Shown here: positions 34,471-44,009 of the stretch, piece after piece
How the letters are laid out: every line of letters begins with the position of its first letter
How positions within the stretch are numbered: position 1 is the stretch's first letter
From: CAYZPW01 sp964480475
GTDB taxonomy: Bacteria; B130-G9
Assembly (NCBI GenBank): GCA_964480475.1
Contig: CAYZPW010000003.1
Coordinates: 1 to 64,000, forward strand
Direction of reading: 5' to 3'
DNA length: 64,000 bases
Notes under the pieces: generated by a model
Database searches by the model: none
Told to the model about the DNA's origin: nothing
What the model saw: only the letters and a program-made list of their open reading frames with translations
Made by a program: the position numbers and the translations under genes

Positions 34471-36099
34471 TTAGAGTGGCAGCGGGTCGGTCTGCGCCAC
34501 TTTGCCTTTAGCCCGGGGCGCCTTCTTGAACGTCGCCCCCACTTGGCGAATCGGGGGCATTTCAACCTTCTTCCCGGCAAGTAGGTCGGCCACGGTCAAG
34601 AGCTGCACCTTCGGATATTTCTGCCCCCAGGTCGCGGACTCGTAGAATCCCGCCGTGACCGCCTCTGTCTTCATGTCGGGGGTCGGGTCCTGCATCGTGA
34701 TAAGAACGCCGATAGGCGCCTTCTCCCGGTCCAATACCCCTTTCAGATCGCGGACATGTGCGGGGCCGGTCTTCCCGGCCTTCACAGACAGGATCACGCT
34801 TTCAAAAACCCCCGGCTTGTCCCCCTGGAAGATGATCCGTCCGTCAATGCCCTTGTCCGCTCCCTTCTTCTGCTCGACGGGCCGCGCCCCCACGAGGCCC
34901 AGCGCCCACCATTGGAATTGATACGGGTCGGACTTGGCCAGCCGTTCCGCGTCCGGCACGCTCACGGGTTCGCCAATCACCTCGAACGCGGCGGACTCGC
35001 CGAAGGAATCCTTCAGCCGGTTCTTGATGAGGTTGATTGCCAGGTGCGTTATGTCTATCCCGATCCACCGGCGGTCTAGCTTCTGCGCAGCGGCAATCGT
35101 GGTCCCGCAGCCACAGAACGGGTCGAGCACCATGTCGCCGGGGTTGCTGCTCGCGGAGATGATGCGTTCAAGCAGGGCCTCGGGCTTCTGAGTCGGGTAG
35201 CCGATACGTTCGGCGGCTTGCGCCTGCACGGGCGGGATATCATCCCACAGATTGCCCATCGGGGGGGGAGCTACTTCGTCCAGGAATATCTTCCGGAAAG
35301 GACGGCCTTTAGAACTCCAGCCGAGTTTCCCGTTCTTGTCCAGAGCTTCGAGTTTCGGTCTCTCCATCATCCATCCCAGTGCGGGAGTATAGCCTCTGTA
35401 CTCGTAGATGAGATTAGGCCTTGGTCCTATGGCCTTGTTTCTCTCCACAAGGTGGGTTCTGAATCGCCTGCCGGTCTCATCCTTGTGACGGTAGAACTTC
35501 TCGACATACTCCGGGTCATGCGGTTGCCTCGGGGGCTCAAAGAAGTACTTGGATGATCGCCCGTAGAACAGAAGATGATCCGTTAAGTCTCCCAGCTTCC
35601 TCGATGTCGTATTGTGTGCGCTCGTCCGCTTCCAGACTACCTCGTTGACGAAATTCACGGGGGAGAAAACGGCGTCCATAAGCATCTTCAGGTAGTGACT
35701 CGCTGTCGGGTCGCAGTGAAGGTAAATGCTTGCGGTGGGCTTCATCACGCGCCGAAGCTCCACAAGGCGCGGAGCCATCATCACGAGATAGGCCAGCACG
35801 TCGCATTCGCCCAGGAACTTCCGAAAGGCTTGAAGGCAATCGGCCTCGCGCCCGCCCGAAGTCACAAGCTCCGCGAACACGACTTCGCTTTCCTGATTCC
35901 ATGTCCAGGTGTCCTCGAAGGCCCGGACTTGTGAAGCTGCCCGGCTTCCGTTCTGCTCCTTGAACAGGATGTTGTAGGTCTGGCTGCTATTGAAGGGCGG
36001 GTCTAGGTACACCAGGTCAACGGACTCGTCCTTCACGTAGCGCCGGAGCACATCTAGGTTGTCCCCGTAATAAAGTGTGTTCTTCCAATCACGTGTCAT
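34471..36099 (-). CDS. DNA methyltransferase fused to a Mrr-like PD-(D/E)XK domain, second copy
   Basis: The 542-residue protein has YLDPPFNSSQTYN at about 31-43, YPTQKPEALLERII and VLDPFCGCGTT. The C-terminal nuclease-like domain has GADKGIDGRIIF and VILSVKAGKT. It shares domain order and many motifs with the protein at 23196-24818, including FQWWALGLVGARPVE and the tail TFKKAPRA. The middle recognition region (about residues 155-290) differs much more, as expected if the two read different sites. ATG 36099 is preferred because AAGGTG precedes it as in the paralogue. Confidence 0.85.
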   Translation of the reverse strand: MTRDWKNTLYYGDNLDVLRRYVKDESVDLVYLDPPFNSSQTYNILFKEQNGSRAASQVRAFEDTWTWNQESEVVFAELVTSGGREADCLQAFRKFLGECDVLAYLVMMAPRLVELRRVMKPTASIYLHCDPTASHYLKMLMDAVFSPVNFVNEVVWKRTSAHNTTSRKLGDLTDHLLFYGRSSKYFFEPPRQPHDPEYVEKFYRHKDETGRRFRTHLVERNKAIGPRPNLIYEYRGYTPALGWMMERPKLEALDKNGKLGWSSKGRPFRKIFLDEVAPPPMGNLWDDIPPVQAQAAERIGYPTQKPEALLERIISASSNPGDMVLDPFCGCGTTIAAAQKLDRRWIGIDITHLAINLIKNRLKDSFGESAAFEVIGEPVSVPDAERLAKSDPYQFQWWALGLVGARPVEQKKGADKGIDGRIIFQGDKPGVFESVILSVKAGKTGPAHVRDLKGVLDREKAPIGVLITMQDPTPDMKTEAVTAGFYESATWGQKYPKVQLLTVADLLAGKKVEMPPIRQVGATFKKAPRAKGKVAQTDPLPL

Positions 36100-36293
36100 G
36101 ACGCACCTTGTCATCGGAGCGGCCGAGGCCAATCCGGCCCCTGCGTTCTACGCTCCCGTATCACCACTAGCTGATGCCTCCCTCAGGTCTTCAGCCGTCA
36201 CACTTATTCGATGATCTATTCCCGCAAGCTCACCTCTAAGACTGCGCTCCGTTCGCCCGCTGTTCCTCCGTTGCGATGAGCATCTCACGCATC

Positions 36294-36380
36294 TTACTTG
36301 GGCGGGGTCTTTTTAGTCTTCTTTTCGGCTTTAGCCTTCGCCTTCTTCGCTTTTTCCTTCTTGCCTTTCGCTTTGGTCAT
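36294..36380 (-). CDS. Possible 28-residue lysine/alanine-rich peptide
   Basis: The frame starts with ATG at 36380 after GAGGGATGCAAAG. It encodes MTKAKGKKEKAKKAKAK and continues with Lys, Thr and Pro residues to TAA at 36294-36296. The composition resembles disordered nucleic-acid-binding tails. It lies about 200 bases upstream of the methyltransferase fusion on the same strand. Low-complexity coding by chance cannot be excluded. Confidence 0.4.
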   Translation of the reverse strand: MTKAKGKKEKAKKAKAKAEKKTKKTPPK

Positions 36381-36827
36381 CTTTGCATCCCTCGAATGAA
36401 AATGGGACCTCCGGCTGCACTATGCCAACCACCGTCGCGGTCGGATGCCTTTGGCCCCGGATGTATTTGCAGTGATGTTGATGCGGTGATCGGCATAGCA
36501 CTGTGATATTCGCATAGAGGTCCAGACATTGTCAACCAGACTCGAGCGTGGATTACGAGGCCAAGAGCGTCACGTAATACGCCATGACGTGCGCTGGCGG
36601 GTCACGCTGCCGCTGGCTCCTCCATCCCGTCTCTCGAAGCAACTTCTTTACACCGGGTCTTTTTGGTTCAAAATCCAGCGTTGACTCGAAGACCAGCAAG
36701 GCGCAGTGTTACAGTAGGAGGAGACAAAAGGTGAGCAGGTTTTTTGAATGCCTGATTCCTGCGATTGTCGGGCCTGTTGATTGAGCGTCTCACCGTTGGC
36801 GGTTAAGGTTATCATCGGAGGCCTAGA
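36381..36827. other. Intergenic region upstream of the secreted protein
   Basis: On the minus strand, about 36381-36520 is open and encodes DLYANITVLCRSPHQHHCKY, which faintly recalls an HNH-type segment but has no start and is not convincing. On the plus strand a short frame after GGAGGAG near 36720 encodes 16 residues before a stop. No clear promoter was found. Confidence 0.35.
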
Positions 36828-38354
36828 ATGAGAACGTTTGTGTGCTGCTCCGGCATTCTCGCAGCACTTATGACTATCCCCTCAGTCGCTCTGTCGCACG
36901 TGGTCGAGACATTCATACTGCCGATGGAGCCGGTTGCTGTGTGGCGTTCCACATTTATGGATAGAGGTCGCCGGGTTGGCCCACAGGGCGATATGTGGCT
37001 AACCTTGCCGATGCCGCAGCGGCTAATCCGTATATCGGGTGATCAGATGGAATGTGTTTTGGACAGCGGGGTCATGAACATTGCGGCTCCTAATTTGACG
37101 NNNNNNNNNNCCACAACCGGCACGCTCGTCGGGCTCGTGAGCAAGGCGACCGGCTGGCGCATCCAAAACCGGGCCGAGCTGGGGCTGTCGTTCAAGCTGC
37201 TCGTGCCCCTGCCCGACCGGCGCAACAACCCCGTCATCGGCATCGACCAGCAGCCACCCCAATGCACGGTCTCGCCCGACGGGACGCTCTGGATCGGCCT
37301 TTTCGAGTATATCTACTCACCTGATAATGGACTTCGTACAAGCGACGTCGAGATCCCGCAATCAAGCTACGGGTTCCATGTTTATGGCCCACCTATGATT
37401 GACGCTGATTGCCGCATGTTTCTGCACGGAAACTCTACCTACTTCGGTAAACAATCGAGCTCCTCCAGTTGGGAGGTTAAATCCTGCCAGAGCCCGGCTA
37501 TGGTGTTCGAAACGTATTACTTGCATTGGCCTTTTTTCGTCTCGGCGGAAGAATTCTGGGCAACAGCTTCCAATTCTATGGTCGATACAGGGCAGCTTTG
37601 CGAGATCGATTTGAACGCAGGGATTGTCAAGACTGAATACAACCAGCGTTACATCTCTTTCGAGGCCAAGGATAGTGAGGGTATCTTCTGGGATTCTGGC
37701 TCTGGCGGGATTGTGACCTTTGACCGGCAAGACGTATTTTTATACTGCGAGTCAGGCGATGGTGTCCGGTTTCAGTGGCCGATGGTCTTGACGGCGGATT
37801 GGACCATCTGGCTTGGCGCCTACAGTGACCAGTCGGAGCCACGAGGGGTATTTCGGATTCAGGGCGAGGAGCGGCGCCTTTTCACGGTAGACGACGGACT
37901 TCTGACCAACTCTTGCTGGTGGCCTAAGGTAGATTACGACGGGTGTGTCTGGCTCTTCAACGCGAACGATGAGGGGATCATCGGGCTGAGTCGGATAACG
38001 GACGGGGGCTGGCCGCCTATGCGGCTGATGCTTCATCGGCTGGAGACGCCGGAGAGCATCTCGGTGGAGGCGCAGGTCATAAACAACGGGCCGGTCGTTG
38101 GCGTTGACGTTTATGTGGCGCTTGAGCTGAACGGCCAGCTGCTCTATTGGCCGAACTGGCAGCGGGCGCCTTCTCGCGTCCAGGTCAACCTCAGGCCCGG
38201 GCACAACCAGACCGCTACCATCATCTCCGCGCCTCGTTCAAGCATCCCGCCCGGAGCCTACACGTTCTGGGCCTGCATGACCGGCAGAGGCACACAGAAG
38301 CTCATCGGCCCCCTCGACCGCAAGTTCGAGACGTTGACAATACACGTCGATTGA
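36828..38354 (+). CDS. Secreted propeller-type protein with C-terminal Ig-like domain; contains an assembly gap
   Basis: The protein begins with a signal peptide (FVCCSGILAALMTIPSVALS). It then has short repeats such as GPQGDMWLTLP, SPDGTLWIGLF and DYDGCVWLFN, typical of two-component-regulator-type beta propellers. The last 95 residues (VDVYVALELNGQLLYWPNW to AYTFWACMTG) form a domain shared with three other secreted proteins here. Ten Ns at 37101-37110 make the sequence around residue 92-95 uncertain. GGAGG six bases upstream supports the ATG. Binding or structural roles outside the cell are likely. Confidence 0.78.
   Translation: MRTFVCCSGILAALMTIPSVALSHVVETFILPMEPVAVWRSTFMDRGRRVGPQGDMWLTLPMPQRLIRISGDQMECVLDSGVMNIAAPNLTXXXXTTGTLVGLVSKATGWRIQNRAELGLSFKLLVPLPDRRNNPVIGIDQQPPQCTVSPDGTLWIGLFEYIYSPDNGLRTSDVEIPQSSYGFHVYGPPMIDADCRMFLHGNSTYFGKQSSSSSWEVKSCQSPAMVFETYYLHWPFFVSAEEFWATASNSMVDTGQLCEIDLNAGIVKTEYNQRYISFEAKDSEGIFWDSGSGGIVTFDRQDVFLYCESGDGVRFQWPMVLTADWTIWLGAYSDQSEPRGVFRIQGEERRLFTVDDGLLTNSCWWPKVDYDGCVWLFNANDEGIIGLSRITDGGWPPMRLMLHRLETPESISVEAQVINNGPVVGVDVYVALELNGQLLYWPNWQRAPSRVQVNLRPGHNQTATIISAPRSSIPPGAYTFWACMTGRGTQKLIGPLDRKFETLTIHVD
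37101..37110. other. Assembly gap (10 N)
   Basis: Ten Ns within the secreted propeller gene. The frame happens to stay open across them, which does not prove the length is correct. Confidence 0.99.
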
Positions 38355-38368
38355 CGCGCATCACGATT

Positions 38369-38469
38369 GTAGGGGCGATTCACGAATCGCCCGATCCCTC
38401 AACGTGACCTGATGGGCGCCAGTCGCCATGCCAGGAATCATAGAAGGGCGGTTCGTGAACCGCCCCTAC
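38369..38469. repeat. Dispersed inverted repeat with nested palindromes
   Basis: It starts GTAGGGGCGATTCACGAATC and ends GGTTCGTGAACCGCCCCTAC. Each end is itself a palindrome (ATTCACGAAT and GGTTCGTGAACC). Confidence 0.88.
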
Positions 38470-38516
38470 GGGACTACTGGCCCGCCAGAGGCAACAGCTC
38501 TCCCAAACCGGTTGTG

Positions 38517-38546
38517 TTGTGTCCTCTGTTGAGGCATACATATAAG
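38517..38546 (+). promoter_or_regulatory. Candidate promoter for glyS
   Basis: TTGTGT at 38517-38522 and TATAAG at 38541-38546 are separated by 18 bases, about 35 bases upstream of the TTG start of glyS. Confidence 0.4.
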
Positions 38547-38579
38547 CCAATGGTTTAGTGTTGAGAGGTTTGCTGGCAA

Positions 38580-40832
38580 TTGGATTTTAGACCGTTTCTT
38601 TTCGAGATTGGGGTGGAGGACCTACCGCCCGGCTTTGTCAAATACGGCCGGGAGCACATTCGGAGAACGGTTCCTGATCTTTTCAGGAAACACCGCGTCG
38701 AGTCCGAGGGCTTGTCGGTCTATGGTGCGCCTCGTAGGCTCGCCTTCGTGGTCGATAGCTGTGCTGAGCAGCAATGGGATTCCACTCAGGTTGTGAACGG
38801 ACCGGCTGTGCGCGTTGCTTACGACGCAGATGGCAAGCCCACGAAGGCTGCGATTGGCTTCGCGCGGTCTGTTGGTGTCCCCGTTGAGGAGCTTGGGTCC
38901 GTCAAGAGCGCCAAGGGCGAGTATGTTACGGCCAGGAAGGTGGAGCTCGGCAAGCCAGCCGTCGAGGTTCTGCCTGAGATCGTCACATCGCTCGTCGAGT
39001 CGTTTTCGTTCCCCAAGATGATGCGCTGGACCGAGCAGCGATTCGCGTTCGGGAGACCGGTCCGCTGGCTGGTCGCTCTTCTGGGCGATGAAGTCGTCAG
39101 ATGCTCGGTTTTCGGCATCGAGTCGTCGAATGTGTCAAGGGGCATCTGGACGCAGGGCGAGAAGGGGATCAGGATCGCGGACGCCGGCTCGTATGAGTCC
39201 CAAATGGCGGAGAATCTCATAGCTGTCAGCCACGAATGCCGCGTAGATAGCATCCGTGCGGGCATCACAAGGATAGAACAGGAGCTCGGCTGCGAGGTCG
39301 TCTGTGACGATGAGATGCTGTCGATCCTGGCCGACTCGGTCGATTCGCCGCGCGTAACGTTCGGCGATTTCGACGCACGCTTCCTCCAATTGCCGGAACC
39401 CGTCCTAACGACCTGTCTTTGGCATCATCAGTACTTCCTCGCGACGAGGCCCAAGTACTTCGCAAGGCCCTCCGGCGGGTTCAAGCCAGATGAGTCGGCC
39501 TCAAAGCTGCTGCCGCATTTCGCTGCTCTATTAGCCAATCCCGAGGCCCAAGAGGAGACGGTAAGAGGAGGCAACGAGGCGGTGCTCGAGGCGCGGCTTG
39601 AGGACGCGGCGTTTTTCTTTGCTGAGGACAAGAAAACGCGGCTCGAAGAGCTGCTCCCGAGGCTTCAAGGCATGGCGCTGCACAGAGACTTGGGAGACCT
39701 CCTGATGAAGTCCAAGCGCCTCGCCAAATTGGCGCCGGGGTTGGCGTCACTGGTCTTCGCTGGGCGCGATTCAGTTGATGGGATGTCGCTCGAGGAGTTC
39801 GCGGCTCACTGCGGGCGGGCGAGCGAGCTGTGCAAGGCCGACCTTGTTACCCACATGGTCGGCGAGTTTGCGGAGCTTCAGGGCATCATGGGCGGGATAT
39901 ACGCTGGTTTTCAAGGTGGACCCACTGCCGTCGGCGACGCGATAGCCGAGCATTACAGGCCGCGCGGCATGGACGACAAGCCGCCCAAGACGCACAGCGG
40001 CAGGATACTCGCACTGGCGGACAAGCTCGATAGCCTTTGCGCATTCTTCGGCGCCGGCCACGTCCCCAAAGGCTCTCAAGACCCGTTCGGACTGCGGCGG
40101 GAGGCCCAGGGCGTCGTGTCGATTCTGGTCGAGGCCAACTGGAGGCTTCGGCTTGAGAACGCTGCTGATAATACGTGGGCCCTACTGAAAAAGGACTTCC
40201 CAGACCTTGCAGAAGAACGTAAGCTATACCCGAGCCTCCAGACGGTTGCTCAGGAGGTGAGGGATTACGTCAAAGCCCGTTTAGGTGGAAGGCTCGTAGA
40301 GAGGGATCACGTCCGTTTTGATCTCGCCGATGCGGTGATTTCGCACCGATGTGACGACATTGCCGATCTCAGGGCACGGGCGCTGGCACTCCAGGCGTTT
40401 TCACTGGATGAGCGGTTTGAGTTGCTGACGACGGGCATGAAGCGCGCCTCGAACATCTTGAGCCGTCTTAACCCCACACTACGCAGGGTTGACGAGGAGG
40501 GAAGCCCGGAAGGCCGAACCTCAAGCAACGCGAAGGTCCAGTGGCGCCACTTGAAGCGCGAAAGCCTCGTTGAGAAGCAAGAGCTGCGGCTTTTCGAGGA
40601 GATCGACAAGATTGAGGGTGATGTCCATCAGTTCATCGACGGGCGCAGGTACCTCGACGCATTCACGTTGATTGCTGGATTGGGTCCGTCCATCGACGAT
40701 TTCTTTGACCACGTAATGGTGGATGTGGATGACCAGACCCTGAAGCAAAACCGGCTTGCGTTGCTTGAGGGATTCACGAAAATGTTTGGCTCCGTTGCTG
40801 TTTTCTCTAGGATAGTTGTCGGGAAAAAATAA
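38580..40832 (+). CDS. glyS: Glycyl-tRNA synthetase beta subunit
   Basis: The 750-residue protein has the N-terminal family signature FLFEIGVEDLPPGFV, YGAPRRLAFVVD, FPKMMRW and FGRPVRWLVALLGDEVV. HD-like features follow in the middle, and a C-terminal anticodon-binding region ends it. With the alpha subunit it charges tRNA-Gly in the bacterial alpha2-beta2 enzyme. No glyQ lies next to it; the upstream gene is a secreted protein. It starts with TTG at 38580, where the family N-terminus begins. Confidence 0.94.
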   Translation: MDFRPFLFEIGVEDLPPGFVKYGREHIRRTVPDLFRKHRVESEGLSVYGAPRRLAFVVDSCAEQQWDSTQVVNGPAVRVAYDADGKPTKAAIGFARSVGVPVEELGSVKSAKGEYVTARKVELGKPAVEVLPEIVTSLVESFSFPKMMRWTEQRFAFGRPVRWLVALLGDEVVRCSVFGIESSNVSRGIWTQGEKGIRIADAGSYESQMAENLIAVSHECRVDSIRAGITRIEQELGCEVVCDDEMLSILADSVDSPRVTFGDFDARFLQLPEPVLTTCLWHHQYFLATRPKYFARPSGGFKPDESASKLLPHFAALLANPEAQEETVRGGNEAVLEARLEDAAFFFAEDKKTRLEELLPRLQGMALHRDLGDLLMKSKRLAKLAPGLASLVFAGRDSVDGMSLEEFAAHCGRASELCKADLVTHMVGEFAELQGIMGGIYAGFQGGPTAVGDAIAEHYRPRGMDDKPPKTHSGRILALADKLDSLCAFFGAGHVPKGSQDPFGLRREAQGVVSILVEANWRLRLENAADNTWALLKKDFPDLAEERKLYPSLQTVAQEVRDYVKARLGGRLVERDHVRFDLADAVISHRCDDIADLRARALALQAFSLDERFELLTTGMKRASNILSRLNPTLRRVDEEGSPEGRTSSNAKVQWRHLKRESLVEKQELRLFEEIDKIEGDVHQFIDGRRYLDAFTLIAGLGPSIDDFFDHVMVDVDDQTLKQNRLALLEGFTKMFGSVAVFSRIVVGKK

Positions 40833-40918
40833 CAAGAGATCCGGCGGTTCAGTTTGCCGGGTTAGAATAAAAAGGCTCCCGGTCGGGGAGTTGAAAGTGA
40901 TTCGGAGGTAACCTAGGA

Positions 40919-43549
40919 ATGGCAGAGAAGTATGTATATGCTTTTGGCGGCGAAAGCACGGAGGGCGGCGCCGAGATGAAGGAGCTGCTCGGAGGTAAGG
41001 GCGCGAACCTTGCGGAAATGGCCCGGCTGGGTATCCCTGTTCCGCCGGGTTTTACGATTGACACCGAGGCCTGTATCAAGTTTTTTGTGAGCGGCGGGAG
41101 TTATCCGGGCGGCATGTGGAAGCAGGTTGAGGACCACCTCGCTGAGGTCGAGCGGCTCACGGACAAGAAGTTCGGTGACGCCGAGAACCCTCTCTTGGTT
41201 TCGGTTCGCTCCGGGGCGAGGGTCTCGATGCCGGGCATGATGGACACGGTTCTGAATCTGGGCCTCAACGACGAGACAGTCGAGGGACTGGCGAAGAAGG
41301 CCGGCGATGCACGTTTTGCCTACGACAGCTACAGAAGGTTCGTGACGATGTTCGGCGATGTCGTGCTGGGCGTGCCGCATTCCGAATTTGAGAAGGTCCT
41401 AGAGGAACAAAAGGAGAAGCACGGAGCGAAGCTCGATACTGAGCTCTCCGCCGACAGCCTCAAAGCCATCGCTGAGGCGGGCAAGAGGCTCGTCGAGGAG
41501 CGCACCGGAAAGCCGTTCCCTGATGAGCCGATTGAGCAGCTGAAGCTCGCCATTAACGCCGTGTTCAACTCCTGGTATAACGAGCGAGCGAAGACCTACA
41601 GAGCGAAGTATGGCATTCCCGAGGATTGGGGAACTGCGGTCAACGTTCAGGTGATGGTCTTCGGCAACACGGGCTCAAACTCTGGCACTGGCGTCGCCTT
41701 CACGAGGGACCCCGCGACCGGCGCCAACGAGTTCTACGGTGAATACCTGATGAACGCGCAGGGCGAGGACGTCGTGGCTGGTATCCGCACCCCGGAGGAG
41801 ATCGCAAAGCTCGCAGACCAGATGCCGGACGCATACGAGCAATTGCTGGACATCCGCGAGCGGCTCGAGAAGCACTATCGCGACATGCAGGACGTTGAGT
41901 TCACGATCGAGCATGGCACGTTATACATGCTCCAGACGAGAAGCGGCAAACGAACCGGCCCCGCCGCCATCAAGGTCGCCGTTGACATGGTCGAGAGCGG
42001 GATGATCACGAAGCACGAGGCGATGCTTCGCGTGGAGCCGGACCACATCGAGCAGATGCTTCACAGACGTATTGACCCCAACGAGAAGCTGAATGTGATC
42101 GCCAAGGGTCTGCCGGCATCGCCCGGCGCGGCTGTCGGCGGCATCGTCTTCACCGCGGACGACGCCATTGCGGCGAAAGAGGCGGGAAGGAAGGTCGTTT
42201 TGGTGCGTGCCGAGACCTCGCCCGAGGACGTCGGCGGGATGATCGCCTCGGAGGGCATATTGACCGCGCGCGGGGGCATGACCTCTCATGCGGCGGTGGT
42301 AGCGCGTGGGATGGGCAAGTGCTGCGTGGCCGGCGTGAGCGCGCTCGTCATTGACGAGGAGAAGAGAACCCTCACGGTCGGCGACCTTGTGCTCAAGGAA
42401 GCTGATGTCATCACCCTGGATGGGGCCAATGGGCTGGTGGCCACCGGCGCTGCCAAGCTGGTTGACCCGGAGATGTCAGGCGATTTCGGCAAGTTCATGG
42501 GCTGGGTGGACGAAATTCGGAAACTAGGCGTCCGGACGAACGCCGATACCCCACGCGACTCCAAGCGCGCCAGAGACTTCGGCGCTGAGGGCATTGGCTT
42601 GACCCGCACGGAGCACATGTTCTTTGAGACTGACCGGCTCCCGGCGATGCGGGAGATGATCCTCGCCGAGGGCGAAAAGGGAAGACGCGCGGCGCTTGCG
42701 AAGCTACTCCCGATGCAGCGTGAGGACTTCATTGGCATCTTCAGGGCGATGGACGGCCTGCCGGTCACGATACGTTTGCTCGATCCACCGCTGCACGAGT
42801 TCCTGCCCTCCCATGATTCGGACATCGAGGCGCTGGCGAACGACATGGGCGTCTCTTCTGAGCACCTCAGGAACAAGGTCGAGGAGCTTAAGGAGATGAA
42901 CCCAATGCTCGGCCATCGCGGGTGCCGGCTGGGTATCTCCATGCCGGAGATCACCGAGATGCAGGCGACGGCCATCTTCGAGGCGGCCTGCAAGGTAAAG
43001 AAAGAGGGCATTCACGTATTCCCCGAGGTGATGGTGCCGCTCATTGGCAAGGTCGAGGAGCTCGAAAACCAGAAGAAGGTCATCGACAAGGCCGCGAAGG
43101 AAGTCTTCGCAAAGGAAGGCATCGCAGTGGGCTACATGGTCGGGACGATGATCGAGATACCCAGGGCTTGTGTGGTCGCCGACAAGGTCGCAAAGGTTGC
43201 GGAGTTCTTCTCCTTCGGGACGAACGACTTGACGCAGATGACGTTCGGCTACAGCCGCGACGACGCTGGCAAGTTCATCGCCGATTACCTCAAGATGGGT
43301 ATCCTGCCGGATGACCCGTTCCAGTCCATCGATGTCGAGGGCGTCGGGGACATGGTAAGGATGGGCGTCGAGCGCGGCCGGTCAACCAACCCCAAGCTCA
43401 AGATCGGCATCTGCGGCGAGCACGGCGGCGAGCCGCGGTCGGTCGAGTTCTGCCACAAGGTCGGCATGGACTACGTCAGCTGCTCCCCCTTCCGGGTCCC
43501 TGTGGCCCGCCTGGCCGCAGCCCAAGCCGTAGTCAAGTTCGATGAATAG
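40919..43549 (+). CDS. ppdK: Pyruvate, phosphate dikinase
   Basis: The 876-residue enzyme interconverts pyruvate, ATP and phosphate with PEP, AMP and PPi. Its N-terminal ATP-grasp part opens with KYVYAFGGESTEGG and GGKGANLAEMARLGIPVPPG. The swivelling phosphohistidine domain has GGMTSHAAVVARGMGKCC (His457). The C-terminal PEP/pyruvate barrel has GEHGGEPRSVEFCHKVGMDY. Length fits the family. GGAGG lies about ten bases before the ATG. In anaerobes it often runs in either glycolytic or gluconeogenic direction. Confidence 0.97.
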   Translation: MAEKYVYAFGGESTEGGAEMKELLGGKGANLAEMARLGIPVPPGFTIDTEACIKFFVSGGSYPGGMWKQVEDHLAEVERLTDKKFGDAENPLLVSVRSGARVSMPGMMDTVLNLGLNDETVEGLAKKAGDARFAYDSYRRFVTMFGDVVLGVPHSEFEKVLEEQKEKHGAKLDTELSADSLKAIAEAGKRLVEERTGKPFPDEPIEQLKLAINAVFNSWYNERAKTYRAKYGIPEDWGTAVNVQVMVFGNTGSNSGTGVAFTRDPATGANEFYGEYLMNAQGEDVVAGIRTPEEIAKLADQMPDAYEQLLDIRERLEKHYRDMQDVEFTIEHGTLYMLQTRSGKRTGPAAIKVAVDMVESGMITKHEAMLRVEPDHIEQMLHRRIDPNEKLNVIAKGLPASPGAAVGGIVFTADDAIAAKEAGRKVVLVRAETSPEDVGGMIASEGILTARGGMTSHAAVVARGMGKCCVAGVSALVIDEEKRTLTVGDLVLKEADVITLDGANGLVATGAAKLVDPEMSGDFGKFMGWVDEIRKLGVRTNADTPRDSKRARDFGAEGIGLTRTEHMFFETDRLPAMREMILAEGEKGRRAALAKLLPMQREDFIGIFRAMDGLPVTIRLLDPPLHEFLPSHDSDIEALANDMGVSSEHLRNKVEELKEMNPMLGHRGCRLGISMPEITEMQATAIFEAACKVKKEGIHVFPEVMVPLIGKVEELENQKKVIDKAAKEVFAKEGIAVGYMVGTMIEIPRACVVADKVAKVAEFFSFGTNDLTQMTFGYSRDDAGKFIADYLKMGILPDDPFQSIDVEGVGDMVRMGVERGRSTNPKLKIGICGEHGGEPRSVEFCHKVGMDYVSCSPFRVPVARLAAAQAVVKFDE

Positions 43550-43661
43550 ATAGTATGGGCCGGGCTTTCTAGCCTGCCATTCCGCGTGGATGCTGTGGAC
43601 TGTGGTCAACAGCTTGAAACTTGTAGTATGAGATGGGGGGCCCTCCAGTGTCCCCGCTTAC

Positions 43662-43690
43662 TTGACATTGTTCGCGGTGTTCGGCATACA
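43662..43690 (+). promoter_or_regulatory. Promoter for the MazF-type toxin-antitoxin operon
   Basis: A perfect TTGACA (43662-43667) is followed after 17 bases by CATACA (43685-43690), 47 bases upstream of the antitoxin start. Short repeats around 43690-43715 could be an autoregulatory operator. Confidence 0.5.
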
Positions 43691-43736
43691 AAGTACGACA
43701 TGTTTGATACGATGTCTATCTTCAGGAGGATTGGAT

Positions 43737-44009
43737 TTGGCTGACACCTCGACACACGGCCCTTCCGGGGTGGCTTTGCGGTCGGACCCTACTGGCGAGA
43801 CCGATGTTAGGACCACGCCATCCAAGATTGGTCATAAGAAACCGAAGAAGAGACCTACGCTAGATGATCTGCTGAGGATGCCCTTGGAGGAAGGGGATGC
43901 CTACCTTAGGCGTGCTGCGGAAGAGGCTGCCGATGAGTATATCAATGATCCGTCGGTGACGGAATTCACTTGTCTGGACGGAGAGGATTTCGAAGATTAT
44001 CCCGACTAG
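43737..44009 (+). CDS. Antitoxin of a MazF-type toxin-antitoxin module
   Basis: The roughly 90-residue protein starts with TTG at 43737, placed seven bases after AGGAGG; upstream in-frame ATG 43662 lies within the promoter and is rejected. The N-terminal half is polar with a KKPKKRPTLDD stretch. The C-terminal half is helical and acidic, ending DGEDFEDYPD, suitable for wrapping a MazF toxin. I do not recognise its DNA-binding family. It overlaps the toxin frame. Confidence 0.7.
   Translation: MADTSTHGPSGVALRSDPTGETDVRTTPSKIGHKKPKKRPTLDDLLRMPLEEGDAYLRRAAEEAADEYINDPSVTEFTCLDGEDFEDYPD

Noticed and set aside
42286..43011. 241-residue minus-strand ORF inside ppdK
   Set aside because: Antisense to a fully conserved enzyme; serine-rich composition typical of a shadow frame.
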